DNA of 64,000 nt from Adenanthera pavonina (taxonomy: Eukaryota; Streptophyta; Magnoliopsida; Fabales; Fabaceae), in assembly GCA_026686845.1 (NCBI GenBank), contig JAIVEN010000006.1, positions 31,852,501 to 31,916,500 on the forward strand, read 5' to 3'. The notes below the pieces were generated by a model. That model ran no database searches, was not told where the DNA came from, and saw only the letters and a list, made by a program, of their open reading frames with translations. Below are positions 34,788-48,952 of the stretch, piece after piece. The first letter of the stretch is position 1, and each line of letters begins with the position of its first letter. The position numbers were made by a program, and so were the translations under genes.

Positions 34788-35085
34788 GTAACACCTCTAT
34801 TTAGGACCATTTTCCATGTATTAGACCTCATTAGAGAGCAACTATACTTAATTAGAAGTTTGAATCACAATAAAATATTATAATAAATTTAATCAATTTT
34901 CTATAGTACTATTCATTTAATTTCTTTTTTTCTTTCTTTTTTGGCAAACTTCAGAAAATCATAACTAATTCCATAAAAATTATATGAAAGTGATTCAAGT
35001 CTCTATAGATAGCTTATAAGAATGTCTATATAAAAAAAAAGTATCAATCAGAGCAACTACTTGGCCAACTAAATTGTCATCCTTT
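34788..35085 (-). mobile_element. Family B LTR, 3'-end fragment
   Basis: TGTAACACCTCTATTTAGGA and the following 290 bp match 38052-38330 (family B on the minus strand) closely, including CATTAGAGA(G/C)CAACTATAC. It is truncated where family A-like sequence begins. Confidence 0.7.
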
Positions 35086-35435
35086 GGCTGGGAGAACCAT
35101 GTGGCTATGAATTAGGGATGCACCTTCTATAAATCACCACCGATTCGGGTGGTCCAGGGGAAGGGGAACCATGGTCTTCTCATTACTGGAATGGTCATTG
35201 GTCGAGTCATGACTAGTGGTAGTCAGCTTAATAGTTAGCCTGAAATCAGCATTCACCAGTTGTTGGAAGGGGGCTACTTATTGAGGATACATTATGATGG
35301 TAACTAGCTCATAATTCCTACTGTGATTGATATGGGTTCTTGCATATCATAAGCATTTCATCATGCATGACATACCTTGCATATGTAGATATATATGTTT
35401 CTATCGATCTCTTATATCCAAACTTGCATTGGCTT

Positions 35436-36973
35436 TGTTGAATCAAAAGTTTTGATAATTCCAAACAACTAAGAGCTTGGAAAGGAGAATATCAAAAGAG
35501 TGTCAAATGACAAAGTGAAGAAATCCCATGAAGAATGTGTGAAGATTTTGTTATTAGGGTTTCTCACTTTGTATACTGGGTAAAAAAACTTCGATTATCA
35601 CTCATCTATATTGTCATAGCATTTAAACAAGTGATTTCACAATTATCCTATATTAGCATATGTTAAATTTGAAAAGTATAGACTAACAGACAAATTTTTC
35701 TATTGACTAATGTGTATTTTGAGTAAAATTCAAACTTTGCTTTGTGAAATTTAAATATATAGAGGTTCCATGTCTAATAAATGAATTTCAGTTATGAAAT
35801 TTGAGTTTTGGGGTAAGTATTGTTAGTAAATATGTGAAAAATTCATATAAAGCTTAGTTAAACTTTGTACATTGGTGAAGTTCAAAGAGAGTTCAGAGTC
35901 ACCCTCTTTGATAGATAAACTTTGGAATTCAAAATTCAAATTTTAAATCAAGAACTTGTGAGTCTCATTAGAGCATACCTCTAACAGATAAACTTTGTAG
36001 TTCAACATTCAAATTTCACAGCGGAAAACTTTTGTGATATGTTAAACAAGCTTATGATAGATGAATTTTAGCTTCTAAAATTCAAATTTTGAATGCACTG
36101 TGAAAATATGATATAACTATTTACACTTAATAGATGCATTTCTGATATAAAAATTTGTATGTTCTAATATGAAATATCTTTAACAAACTCAAAATTTGAA
36201 TTTCACACTTGAACAGATGAAGGTTAAAGTTCAGCATTGAAATTTTTAACCTTCTATCTCTGCAAAATTAGTCTATTATACCCCAAAATTTGAATTTTGG
36301 CATGTCAGAAATATTAAATGCAATTGGTAAACGGCTATTTCTGCAAAATAACCATTGGTTAAAGTTTCTAATGGCCAGATCTTGTGTCTAACGACTAGTT
36401 AAGTCACAAATCTATAAATAAAACTTAATTTAAAGTTGTGAACAATGAATCTAAGTTCATCTTTGTAACTACTCCGCTAAATTTCTATGTCAAAGCCTTT
36501 TACCCACACAGCATTTACTACACTTAAACTTTCATATTCACTCTATTCTATAGAGTATTTATTCTGTGTAAAAATCTTTTTTTCATATGGAAAAATGATT
36601 CTTTATGAGGGGAGTCACAAAGGAAATTGGGAAACACTTGTAAGAGTGTTAAATGTAGAATTTGAGTGTTTTAAAAACAGAACATGAATTTGTATAGAGT
36701 AATGTAAGAGTATTAAAAGGAGGCCATTGAATTCTTGCAGATAGTAAAAATTTCAAGTGATGGCTTGGGGGACTGGACATAGATCAAATGAATCAGACTG
36801 AACCAGGATAAATTTCTAAGTCCTTTCTTCCTTCCTCTTGCATTTATTATAATTTTCATTGACCTTTATTTTTTTTTTGCAAACATTTGCTTTCACTGTG
36901 AAATTGCATTTTTAAGAAAAAAATTTTGAACTTTCCAATTGACCCCTCTATTTGGTAGCCAACTATTCTAACA
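35436..36973 (+). mobile_element. Family C (Copia-type) solo LTR
   Basis: Starts TGTTGAATCAAAAG and ends ACTATTCTAACA, 1538 bp. Flanks are GGCTT and GCTTT, a worn 5-bp duplication. It shares the TTCAAATTTTG motif array and the CAATTGACCCCTC tail with 1-1163 and 57509-59366. No internal domain beside it. Confidence 0.72.
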
Positions 36974-37433
36974 GCTTTTGTGGTTGAATTTCTTGTAACT
37001 AATCTCTTGTGTTAGAACCCCTCTATTTTTATATGTTGGGGTTGCTTCTTGTTACCAGGACATTTGGTTCACCCCCCTTTGACACCCATTTCAAGTGAAG
37101 ACTCAAGCTCTAGCAAGAAAGAAACCTAGGAGGTTTAGTTCTCCTTAACTGATGTGTGAGATATCCAAGTATTCTCAATTGGTATGAGTTTCTGAGAACT
37201 CATGTTATCTGCTTGTACAATATTGTACCAAGTGTAGGATCATGATTTGATGCTATATGTAATCATCTTGTGTATTCCCTAGGAGTTTGCATATCCTTCT
37301 CTTTCAGTCATGACATATATCATATATGAACTCTATGTTAACAAGGTTATGGAGCACATAGATGTGTATGTCATATCTAATATTGAGGTATGTACGTTAG
37401 TGGTCATGGTCTAGGCAACCTTGTAGTTTTTAG

Positions 37434-37945
37434 CAAGGTATTAAAAACCGGACCGGTCATTGAACCGGATGAGGCAACGGTTCAAGGTTCAATGGTCGGA
37501 CCGGGGTCGGACCGGGGTTGGACCGGTTGTGAATAAATTAATATATTTTTAATAATATAGTTAATTAATATTCAATTTTCATATTATTTGTTAGGTAAAT
37601 TTATCATTATTAATCATTATGTATCATAATAATACTTATAACATATTATAATATAGAAAGAAAAAAATTTATACTAAAAATAATACTACTTAGTTCTAAA
37701 AATAATGTTATTTTATTTTAAAAAAATATTTTAAAAAAAATTAAAAAATTAAAAAAAAAAAAAGAAAATTAGGACCGGTTCAACCCGGTTTTGGACCGGT
37801 TTTACACCGGTTTTTGACCGGTTCTTGACCGGTTCCCACCGGTTCTGAGACCCCCCGATTTTTAGCTACTTCCGGACTGGACCAGGGGCCGGTTCCCAGT
37901 CGGACCGGTCGAACCGGCCGGTCCAGTCCGGTTTTTTGTACACTG
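37434..37945. mobile_element. hAT-like MITE rich in CCGG, 512 bp
   Basis: An exact 8-bp duplication GTTTTTAG is at 37426-37433 and 37946-37953. Inverted ends are CAAGGTATTAAAAACCGGAC and CAGTGTACAAAAAACCGGAC (16 of 20 match). The arms carry many GGACCGG/CCGGTCC motifs and the centre is AT-rich. Non-coding, dependent on an outside transposase. Confidence 0.87.
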
Positions 37946-38051
37946 GTTTTTAGTGAAGCTTTACATTGGAGTGTTACATGTATTAGGCAATGTGTCCCAT
38001 TTGATGTCTAGGAGTGCTTGGGTTTTGGGCAATAGTTGCTCATGTGTACTT

Positions 38052-40727
38052 TGTGGCACCTCTATTTAGGACTGTTTCCCATGTGTTAGACCTCATTAGA
38101 GACCAACTATACTAATTAGAAGCTCGAATCACAATAAAATATTATAATAACCTTAATCAATTTTCCATGGTACTATTCATTTAATCCCATTTTTTTCTTT
38201 CTTTTTTTGGCAAATTTTAGAAAATCATATCTAATTCAATAAAAATCATTTGAAAGTGATTCAAGTCTCTATGGGAAAAATATCAATCAGAGCAATTACT
38301 TGGCCAATTAGTGCAGTAAATTTTGTGAAATTTTATTATTCATATGGTCATTTTCTGAAAATCCAGTTTTCTGGGCTAAATTTAAAAATTCACTATAATT
38401 CGTACACTCATCCAAATTGAGTTCAATTTAGACCATATGAAATATTTTTCTGTCTAGTTTTTAAGCATATATAACATTCATACTTTATACATAAAAAATC
38501 CTAACAGTAGCTTGATCACTCTATATAGGTTAGAATGACCATTTGTATCCTAATACATTGCCAAACAAAAGCTATAAATTTTCACATGGCCATATATCAT
38601 CTCCAAATCATGTCATACATTAGCTAGGACTTAAAGGAACATAAAAACTTGGAGAAACGTATTTAATATCAGCTTTACAAATTTACATAAAAGTTTTAAG
38701 GTTATGGCCATTGAGATTAATATCAAGTTAATGGCCAAATTCTTTCTCCTTTCCTTTCTCTTCCCTGGTGGTTTTGCTATTGTAGCTACCTAATCATAGT
38801 TAATATATGGGAAGGTGAGATTCAAAGAATCTCAATGGATAAATCTCACACATACCATAATATCATCACATTGAGCATAAAAGCATCAAGAAAACATAGT
38901 TCATCATATAGGCACATTGGAAACATATATATTTTATAGAAATTTCAGTAGAGTTTTATTTTGTCTAATGGACATCCTGGGCCTTAAAACCCCTCACACA
39001 ACTTAGCCAACACTAGAGAAATATCACAAATCAACATTTCATACATATGCCATAGTGTCAAATATCAAAGAAACAATAATGACAATGTGATGTTAGTAAA
39101 GAGAATTGTCTACCTTATAGTACTTCCTTGCTTTCCACACTTTGTCCAACACTTCTTGGACCTTCCAACACTTCTCCAAGATTTCTTATGCTTTCTCAAA
39201 CCTAAACATATCATCAAACAATTACTCAAGCTAATGGTTCCATAACTTTCTTCAAAAAGTGTTCATAAAACCCTAATTCTTCAAAAATTCACCAAAATTT
39301 CATTCCTAGTTTAAAAATGATAATTTATACCTCTATTCCATGTAATTTTTCATGAGGAATCCAAATATGGCCTAATAATTACCAAATTCCATCTCTAACT
39401 ATACTTATTGTTCATTCCAAATTAAGCTTCAAAACCCTGAAAATTTCACTTTCTTAAATCTTAAGATTTTTGATGAAATCAACACTTGTTCCAAAGGTTT
39501 TGGACCATGGGGAACCCATTTTTAAGATCCAATTTATGAAATTCCAACCCTAAGTGTGAATAGTATCTCATGAAAAATAAGGAGAATTTAAGAAAAATTG
39601 CTATGCTTCTTAGTTCATCAAACTACTTTCATATTCATGGTTTAAAAGAGTATTCTAGCATTTACCCTAAGTTTGATGGTTGGAAAACTCATTTTATTGC
39701 TTAATCTTAGTTTCACCGAAATCCTAAGATGAAGAGGAAGGAAATATACTCCATGAACCATGCTTTAAATACCATGAACTATAAGCTTGAAGTAGTAGAA
39801 AACACTTACCAACTTGAGCCCTTGAGTTTCCTCTTTTCCTTCTCTCTTTTCTCTCTTCTCCCTTGCACTTTTCTCTTTCATTTTGCTGTTGGGAATGGAC
39901 ATGCAGAATGACAAGGTAAATGGGTGATTAAGTGGCTAATCAGGTGGCTTAATCATGGTTAAACATCTAAACCAACTTTAGTTACTTTTTGCCCAAAAAT
40001 TGACTAACTTCTTGAAGAAGTTTTTCCAAAAATTCAAGCTGCCCAAACTACCCTATTTTCATGCAAATAAAAGTGCTTGAAGTGTCCAAGATTGCTCAAT
40101 TTTTTCTAGTCCAGATATATCTTGAACCGGGTAATTTTTAACCGTACCGATAAAATTATTTTTTATATTAAATTAGCATTTTTGGGCTACAGGACTATTC
40201 TAATTTTATTTTTATATTTTCATAATTATCATGTCCTAAATGGTATCTGTATATGACCCATGTCCTGTCCCAGTTACTCTTTTAACCATCGGTAGAGCCC
40301 ACAGTTTACTTTATCGGTTTACTATTACTTTTGGATACTCAGCATTGATTATTTTTTTATTCTTGAACATTAACCCCCAGTGCCATATACCATTATACTT
40401 CTCTCATTGAGGGCTTCATTTTGATAGTAATTTTATATATTTACAAAATTACCCCTAATCCTAGGTTAAATTATAATTTTTGAAACTTTCAGGTCATTAG
40501 CTGTAATTTTCCCCAAGGACTTTTGCGCTTTAACTCCACGTGAATTTATTGACTTTAGGGACATGGATGTCATTTTGATATTTTTTAGGGGCAAGAATGT
40601 AATTTCTCATTTTTTGTCTAACTGGAAAAAATAACCTATTTGTCATTTTTCACGTAAAACGATGCCTATCGATTTTTGTTAATTCCTTGTATATTTCATA
40701 ATATTTTAGTTTTCTTCGAATGTTACA
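38052..40727 (-). mobile_element. Family B solo LTR, 2676 bp
   Basis: On the minus strand it runs from TGTAACATTCGAAG to TAGAGGTGCCACA. A perfect TACTT duplication lies at 38047-38051 and 40728-40732. It aligns in reverse with 59514-62419. No internal region, so it is a solo LTR. The frame 39729-39911 is not supported as a gene. Confidence 0.85.
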
Positions 40728-41432
40728 TACTTTGACAAATTAGAGTGGTTTAAAAGGTTGGTCTAATATTTTGGTTTGCTTTGAAGGAAATGAGTACATA
40801 AGTCATTAGTCATTTCCTTCCAAGTTAGAGTAGTTTAAATGGTTGGTCTGATATTTTAGTTCAAGGAGGTTAATTCTTACTAGAAGGGTTTCTTGGGATG
40901 TGATACCTTTGGAAAATGTCTTTACATCGATTGTGACCTGAAGAAATAGGTTTGATGGTTAAAGGATTGGTAATTAAAGAATGGGAATGTTAAATGTCAA
41001 GTTTTGGCCTAAAAATGACCATTTCGATCTTGGGAGTCCAAAATTTCCATATTGAAGAAATTTGGGGTATAGTTTACCCCCGTAGTTAGAGTAGGTATAA
41101 ACTAATATGTAGGCTTCAAAATCATGCCAATCAAAGGATTGGGTAGAACGTTATGTTCATCCAAAGTTCACTCAATTTGATAACAAATTGCTGTCAAAAT
41201 AGCAACTAATAGAGTTATGGCTCCACATGGGAGATTTGTCTCCCTTGTTTTGTGTGTCATCTGGTCACAGTTTGTAATCCTCCAGTCATGTCTAACCTTA
41301 TTTTCTTTTTCAAGCTTCTCTTCATGTTTCTCACAGTATCTCCTTTTGGTTGCTCTTTGATCATGCCTTAGTTCATATCGAATTCAGTTGCTTCCTTGAG
41401 GTTATTTTAGGCTCACAATTCAAGCTGTTACA

Positions 41433-42318
41433 CTAATCAAATCTAAAGTAGCAATTTACTAGTATATGTTCATTTTCCCCATATAATTGACACATTGGTT
41501 TCATATTACCATAATTCATTCACCCACAACCTCTACCTCCTCCAGTGCCATAGTATAAGTTTGAGCCTCCTATAAAAGAGTTACAAAATACTCAGGTCTG
41601 GAGTTTCTATTGTGTATAACAAGATTAGCATATGTTGAACCAAGAGTAAGTGAATTGAAGTTTTGTAGCTACTCTAATATATTTTTATAAGTAATATGGC
41701 CTGAAACTCAACCCATGATAGATTTTCTTTTTCAAAAAGCTGGCACACAACTGGGCTGTAATCAGCATCTAAACTTGCAAAAATCTGAGTGATTAGATCA
41801 TCAAGTGGAATAGGATTGTCAGCCATTAACAATTTGTCAAACATTCCTTTCATTTTTGCTAAATACTCATCCATTTTCATGGAGCCTTTCCTTGTCCATT
41901 ACACCCATTCTTATATAAGGTGATGTGAGCATGAGGTGACACCAAAGAGATCATGAATGACCTTCTATAAATTGCAAGACATTTGGTAATTCAAAACTTG
42001 TGTAGCAATTTCTAGCATCATAGTCCCAAAGAGCCATCTAAGGAAAAGTGAATCATTAGTGATCTAATCATTGTATTCAAGATTGGGTTGAGTTTTGTTA
42101 CTAATAGTGATGAATTCCTAAGAACGTGGCCTTTGAGTCGATAGCCTTTGATGAATGAAGGGTTGTTGTTTTCCAAAGAAGAAAGTTTCCACAATGGAGC
42201 TTAATGAAACATGATGTGTTGGCAAGAGTTGCAATACCCTTTGAAAAACTTGATGTTGTGCAGGAGGCTAATTGTCAAAGATATTGTTGGTGGGACTGGA
42301 GTTAGTGGAGGGTGCCAT
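41433..42318 (-). pseudogene. Copia retrotransposon gag, broken
   Basis: The minus-strand start ATGGCACC (42318-42316) is followed by a gag-like product with stops. The best-kept block (41880-41674) is MKMDEYLAKMKGMFDKLL...DDLITQIFASL, typical of the Copia gag/UBN2 family. A worn zinc knuckle (CVNYMGKMN for C-x2-C-GK-GH) lies near 41480-41500. Further pol sequence is cut off by the family A-like end at 41432. Its primer site lies 21 kb away at 63597-63608, separated by the nested insertions. Confidence 0.75.
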
Positions 42319-45150
42319 AGTATAATATCCTAAATTTTACTTAATATTAAGTAATAAAGATTATAAAATTAAAGGATATTTTAAAATGTAGAAAGAATCA
42401 TAGAAAACAAAGGGACCTAAAAAGAAGATAAGAGAGCAAAAAGGTCAGTTTTAGGATTGGAACAAAAAAGAAGAAAATTTAGTTTTGCCCCAAGCAATCA
42501 TAATCTTATTCAAAATGGTCCTTAAGAGAAAGAATTTTATTCAATATAGTCCTTGGGAAAATTACGAGTTAGACCCAAAAGAATTAAAAATTATAATTTT
42601 ATCTCAAGTCAGGGCAATTTCAGAATTTTTGAAAATATAGTCAAAACAGAGCTCTCGAAAAGCTGAACTCAATGAAAGATGACTTAGAATTTAATTGAGT
42701 TCAAATTAATTTATAATTTCAATTTTATGTCGAAAGCGATTTTTAGTATGAAAATGGGATCTAAAAATTTTAGAAAATTTAACAACTGAGGTGAATAGGA
42801 TATGGAACCTTATAGATAAGTTTTGGGATCAAAATAATGAATTTGATTTAAAACAAAATTTAAAATAATTCTGTACTAATTAAGTGATAATTACAATGAA
42901 AGTGTTTTATCGGTATAGGAAAATTTTATCAGTAAAAGTTACTTTGGATTGTTAAAAGTTATGAAGCAAGTTTTGAACAAAATACCCCTCAAGTGGTGTG
43001 AATTGCAACTATTGGACATGGAGGGAATTATTTTATTTTATTTTAAGTGGACTTTCATTAAAATTAACCAAAGTTAGTTAATTAACTTGAGAATACTATT
43101 CACACATTTGATCTCTTTCCTTCCCACATTGAGTTAAGTTAACTAGACCACTTCTTTCTCATTCATTTCATGTGTGACCCTGTAGCCAAGAAAGAGAAAA
43201 AGAGATAGCCAAACTGAGGAGAAAGAGAAGAAAGAAGGCAAAAAAACTCAAGTCTCAAGTGCAAGGTATGATCTTATGGCTATCATCTTGTGTCTTTAAG
43301 TATTTGGTGAAGTTTCCATGAAGTTTTTCCTCTCTTTTCCCCCTCAAAATTTTTGGCCATGGTGAGGTCTAGAGAGAGAAAGTGAAGTTTTCACGAAATA
43401 AACAAAGGAAAAGGCTAGGAATGAATGAATAAAGCATGGAATCAAAAGTTATTTTAGGATTCATGGAGTAAATATTTTCCTACAATTTTCTTCTCATTTT
43501 TAGCCAAGCTAGGGTTTAGGATAGGAATGAATTTCAAAATTTGACCTCAAAAATGGATTTCTTGGGCCCAAAATAGATGGAAACAAGTGTGTTGTACAAA
43601 AGAAAACCAAAGGAAGACAAAGTTAAAATTTTGGATTCAAGAGAGTACTTTGTGAGTAAGGTCATGTAATTAGTGACTTATGACCTTAATTTATGATGCA
43701 ATATGGTTCAAGAAGGCTAAAGGAAAGATTTAGAAAGTTTCAAAGAAAAGGAAAAGCCTAAAGGTAGTCATTTTCCCATTTATGTTTTATGTTATCATAC
43801 TTGAAACTCTATGAAAATAATGTGGTACCATATGTTTGTTTGAATGTTTTGTGATTAATTGGCATTGTTCGCTTGTTGTTTGAAGGGTCTTGTGACCCTA
43901 GGATGTCCATTTTATAAGGTGTTACCATGCCAAAATTTTTATGAAAATGTTATGGCATGATATGTTTTTATGGCTTTTAAATGATGATTTATGAAATGTG
44001 ATGAAAATGTGAATGCATACTTGGGTATAACTACTAAGATACTTTGAATCTCATCCATCATTTATGTCGACATTATCTAGGAACACAATATGGCAAGGCT
44101 ACCCAAGAAGACAAAGGCAAGGAAAAAAAAGTTATTGATTAAAATGAATTTATTGTCTTTGATCTTTTACTTGGAGTATTTATGTAAATTAATGTGTATG
44201 ATAACGACCCTCAACATGATGCCCTAACTTAGTCAGGCTAATGAGAAGCATGGCCTTTTATATTGTGTAGTACCGAAGGAGCCAAGACCAGAGGAAGGTC
44301 TAAAAGGAGAGGAATTCAAGAAAATGGGATAGTAGCATATCATGTCATGATGAGGAGCAGGGCTGCCATGGTTAGATACTTAAGGATTTCAAATTCAATT
44401 CAGGAAAAAAAGACCTTGCTTTGTGATGAGCTTATCATCCACTGCAACGTTAGTCATAGATTGTGTTTAAATCAAAATGTGATTAGTTGATGGGAGAGGA
44501 AGAAATTGAAGAAGAAAACATGAAGCTCTACTAGGGTTTGAGGATTTTGTCTTTGGGGGGTCATTTTTAGACCTTGGGAGGCTACAATCTTGACTAGTAA
44601 GTGATCTCCTCTCTTCTCTCCTCTATTTTCTCTATGAAGTTGGAAAGAAATTCATGTAAAGGTTTGGGGATCGATGTTTGTTTGTTTTCCACCAATTAAA
44701 ATGGGTGCAAAAGGATTATTGAAATATTGTTCAGTGTTATTAAGGTTTGGGTATGAGTTTAAGAGGGATTATGCAGGATATATGTGGAAACCTAGCTTTG
44801 TATTGATTGTGGAAGCTTGAAATTCGAATTGTATGTGTTGGTTCATGATTTGAATAATTGTATGGGGCTCATTGATGTGTAATCATGAGATTAGAACAAT
44901 GGGTTAAGCTTAAATAGTTGAATTGTTGACTTTGGATAATGTGTACATTATGTTAATTGAGGAAATTATGGTGTTGTAGTGATTATTTGGCTAATGGGAA
45001 GTGTTCGATTCATGTTTGGTGCTCTAGAGACTTGCCAATCCCCTATGTGCATTGTGTGGGCAACTCAAGGTAACTAGGGGTTTGTGATATATGTGTATTA
45101 TGTTAATATATGTGTATATGCATGATCCTTTTCATATCATGATATTGTTG

Positions 45151-45770
45151 CACTATACCAATTTGTGGCTTTGATGGCGCTCAATAGTTGGCATTTATCA
45201 AATAAATGCCAACTAAATCTGGACGCTAGAAAAAAGTTGGCATTTATATAGATAAATGTTTATATAGATTAACGCTAACTTATACAAATATTTCTATGGC
45301 GTATATATGTTTAAACGCTAAATAAAACTTTTAGGTGGTGTTTGTACATTTAAAAGCCAAGCAAAGCTCCAGAATTTTTTTTTTAATTTTCTCCTTAAAT
45401 TTTTAGTTGGTGTTTAATAAATAAACGCCATCTATATATTTTAGGTGGTGTTTATATTTTAAACGCCAACTAATATTTGAATTTTACGTGGCACATACAT
45501 ATTAAATGCCAAGTAGAGATCCACAATTTTTTTTTAAATTTTTTTTTTGTAAATTGTTAGTCAACGTTTAATATATAAATACCATCTATAATATTTTAGG
45601 TGGCATTTATATTTTAAATGCCAAGGAAAGTTATTTTTTTAAAATGTTAGCTAGCATTTAAAATTTAAACGCCAACTAAGGTGTAAATATTAGATAGCAT
45701 TTAAAATATAAATGCCATTTATGTTATTTTTAGTTAGCGTTTAAAATTTAAAGGCTAACTAAGTTAATTT
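45151..45770. repeat. 5' subterminal repeat zone of the CACTA element
   Basis: At least a dozen direct and inverted copies of TTAGTTGGCGTTTA / TAAACGCCAACTAA in varying states. In En/Spm such arrays bind the TNPA-type protein. The 3' zone at 56230-56528 carries the same motif. Confidence 0.85.
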
Positions 45771-45784
45771 AAAATCCTTCTCAG

Positions 45785-46110
45785 CTCTAACATCGCGTTT
45801 ACTCAGAATTGTGCCGTCTTCATTCCCATCGCGTGCTTTTAATCTCTTCCTCTGCCATAGTTCTTCTGGCACAGCTCTTCAACCACCACGAGATCAAAGT
45901 TTACATGCTTTCCTCCTCAGCCACGGCTGTGCTCCTCAGAAATCCCATTCTGAGACCCCTACTGTCAGAGGACCACGAACTCGCTATATCTCAAAACCTC
46001 TCCCAGTCAACGGTCAAGGTGCATGGAGTGAAAGAGACCCAGTTCCATTCACTCTGATGAACTTAAAATCCTTCCTAGTCCCAATGGCGAACGGCAGCCA
46101 GCTTTGAGGT
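45785..46110 (+). other. GC-richer leader inside the CACTA element
   Basis: It has CpG-containing, TC-rich sequence unlike its surroundings, with two overlapping frames open for 80-100 codons (45809-46057, 45811-46107), the longer lacking an ATG at its first codon. It may be the transposase promoter and 5' UTR or captured host DNA. No domain recognised. Confidence 0.35.
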
Positions 46111-48952
46111 AACCCCATTATCCCACTGAAGCTCTCTTCCTCCTTGCTCTCTCTGCCTATTCTCTATTTTTAAACCCTATTTTCATTTGTCATTTTGTCT
46201 ATCCATTGAGGTAACAAGTTCAAATTAGGTTTTCATACCAAGCTCTATGCAAGATTAGCTCCATTGGCATACACTATAGCAATCAGCTCCTGTGCAAAAA
46301 AGATATATAGCAATTTGCCTATAATTAAAATGCCTATATATCAACTTACAGTACTAAGTTAGCTTTAGAATAATTTCAAATATTAATGCACAAGTGATGT
46401 ATATCCTTATAAATGTTGTCTTGAAAGTCACAGCATTGAAGTTTCTAAGATTAGTATATCCGCCTCTGTGCCTTTTGATGGCCATTCTTTCACAATGCGT
46501 CTATAACAATCAACTCTATGTGTGTGTGTATATATATTGTTATAATCTTATAAAATTCAAAAAAGAAGAAAATGGTGATTCTTGGTGCCCTTGAGCATGC
46601 ATTTAGTTTAAGGAACACCATGGCCTAGCTGGATATTTATAGTGTAAGTTTTATTAATGAGTTCATCATAGGCTTGTAGTTGATATTTATATTAGCTGAT
46701 ATTTCTTGGGATTGCAAGATTATGAGCTTGAAACTATAAAAGTTTGGGAACCCAAATTCAATTTTCCTTGTATCTAAAGATGAGGACGTCCTCAGTATGG
46801 CATTGAGTTCTCTACTGCACTACAAAACTATTAGGCTGCTTATTTACATCAACTTTGTATACCTCTTTAGTGTTTTCAATTATACTTACTAGACTAACAA
46901 ACACTAAGGATGGAGCTTCGCATAATATTGGTTTTTGGTTCTATTATTTTCTAGCATGCCGGGGATTATGAACTATAATTTTTTTTAGGTATTTTTCAGG
47001 TAAGAAAGCAGAGTTTGGTTGAGCTCTATTTCAGATAATCTCCCCACAGAACTTACATTACATAACTATGTTTCTTAATATATTGAGTATGATAGATGAT
47101 TTTTTTTTTGGTTTTTTCAAAACTGATATATCAAAAATGATTCCATGTACATTGTCTCCTACGTTGGTGCTGAATGAGACTTTGATTAAGGGAATCAAGT
47201 GTTTAAGGGAATGATAAGAGAACAGATTCTTGGAGGTATATTATATATATATATATGCTAATTGTTGACCTTGAGTTGCTGTTACTAGGTTAATTATTGA
47301 ACTGCATAGAATGATTGGAGTGATGGTAGTCAAGTAATGTATTAATTTTTTTCAAAAAAAATGCTTAATAAATTTCATATGCTCAATTTGTTTATAATCT
47401 TGCTTTTATTTCCTACTAGGTTAATCTCCATGCTACAAGAACACCAATAGACTAGTTTCTATAAATTATATGTTTCTTGTGTGTTGTCTTTGCTTGCAAG
47501 TCTTTTCCATTGGCATATTCCTTCTCTTTAGGCAACTTATATGATTCTCTTACTTTGTTTTTCTTCCTATTCAATCCATATACAAGTTGGTCACTTAACG
47601 TAATTTGTTGGATTCAAAATTCAAATATTGTTGAACCTCAAGGTTGGTGAGTTTTTCTATGCAACAAAATTTGAACTCTTGCACCATAATTTAAACTCTT
47701 GTTTTAATCATAATTGGTTATGGCTTGTTCTTTCTATATGAGTCAATTATGTGTCAGCATGTTAGAAGTGATCTCCTAATGAGGGTCCGAGGGTCTGAAA
47801 ATTCATCAAAACAAAAGCTGTAAGTAAAATGCAACATTTTCATACTGCTATCATACTGTGTATTATCTTCCTGATTCTGTTGTCATCACTCACCATGTGT
47901 TATTTAATTCTAATAAGCTTTATCTAGTAATTATGGCTATCGAGTGTATTTTTTTTAATCATACTAGTTGTTGTAGCCTTTCTTTTTCTACAAATTAAAC
48001 TTGTCACATTTTATTATATTGCCTAATCATGTTATTAATTAAACAGGTTGATTCATTGATTTCCTATACTTCAAATATATAGGTGACACGATAAGTTTCC
48101 AACGATAGTGCTAGTGATACAGGTATGGCATAGCTTTGAATGATAATGATTTTTTGTAATATGACCAAAAAGCATAACCATGCATATACATGACTATGTA
48201 TACTTGAAATCAGGGAGCTATCTGCTTTGAGTTTGATTGCTAGTGCTACTTAAATAGAGTTTTCATTTAACTTGTTGCTTCACTTCTATGAAGGTGTCAT
48301 TGGTGCGCTTGTTTCATATTGACATAATTTATAGTGCTAGCCCTTTAGATTATCTACTTTGTCTGAGGTATGCTTCCTCATTATGTTTATGTAAAATTTT
48401 TGTATTGGTTAGCTAAGTTAGGTGAATTGCTAAGTGGTTAATGCTATGGTTATATTAGTTAGCTAAATTCGAACTGAAAATCATGAAATTTGGTTGAAAT
48501 GTGTTGTGTTTTTTGAGTAGATGGGTTAAAGCTTGGGCAACTCTCGTTCTTAAGTTGTTATGATGCCGGTTTGCTTTTAAAAGTTATAATTTAGTAAATG
48601 AAAAGCTATGGATAGTTGATTTGGATGGTTGGCAACATATAATTGGAACTCCTTTTTTGTCTATTTTGTTGAATATTTTTGCTAGTTAAGGACTTGAAAA
48701 GTAACATATGCTTTAATAAATCAGAAAGTAAGGTTAGGAAAAATAAAGAATGGTAGTACAATTAATGAATGTAGTTTTTTTTAAGTAGCATGAATATTAA
48801 TGTATTAATCATGAGGTTATGGTATTTAATCCATATGAAAAACCATGACTTCTAAGTTGGTGTTGTAGAATTATTGGGAGGCTCAAATTTTAAAGCAGGC
48901 TCTGCTGAAATTTATACACAAGTTATAAAAGGTTACACAACTTAATAAAAGC

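Larger units (their letters stand above)
35091..41432 (+). mobile_element. Family A-like LTR remnant broken by three insertions
   Basis: Family A LTR order is kept in pieces: 35091-35435 (aligns with 56870-57080), 36974-37433 (AGGACATTTGGTTCACCCCC...TTTCAAGTGAAGACTC against the LTR 2 block near 9600-9650), 37954-38051 (GCTTGGGTTTTGGGC), and 40733-41432 (GTTCAAGGAGGTTAATTCTT, then the 3' end GCTGTTACA). Interrupting pieces are listed separately. Its 5' part is missing or unrecognisable. Confidence 0.6.

Noticed and set aside
39729..39911. A 60-codon plus-strand frame.
   Set aside because: It lies inside a minus-strand family B solo LTR and has no homologue I recognise.
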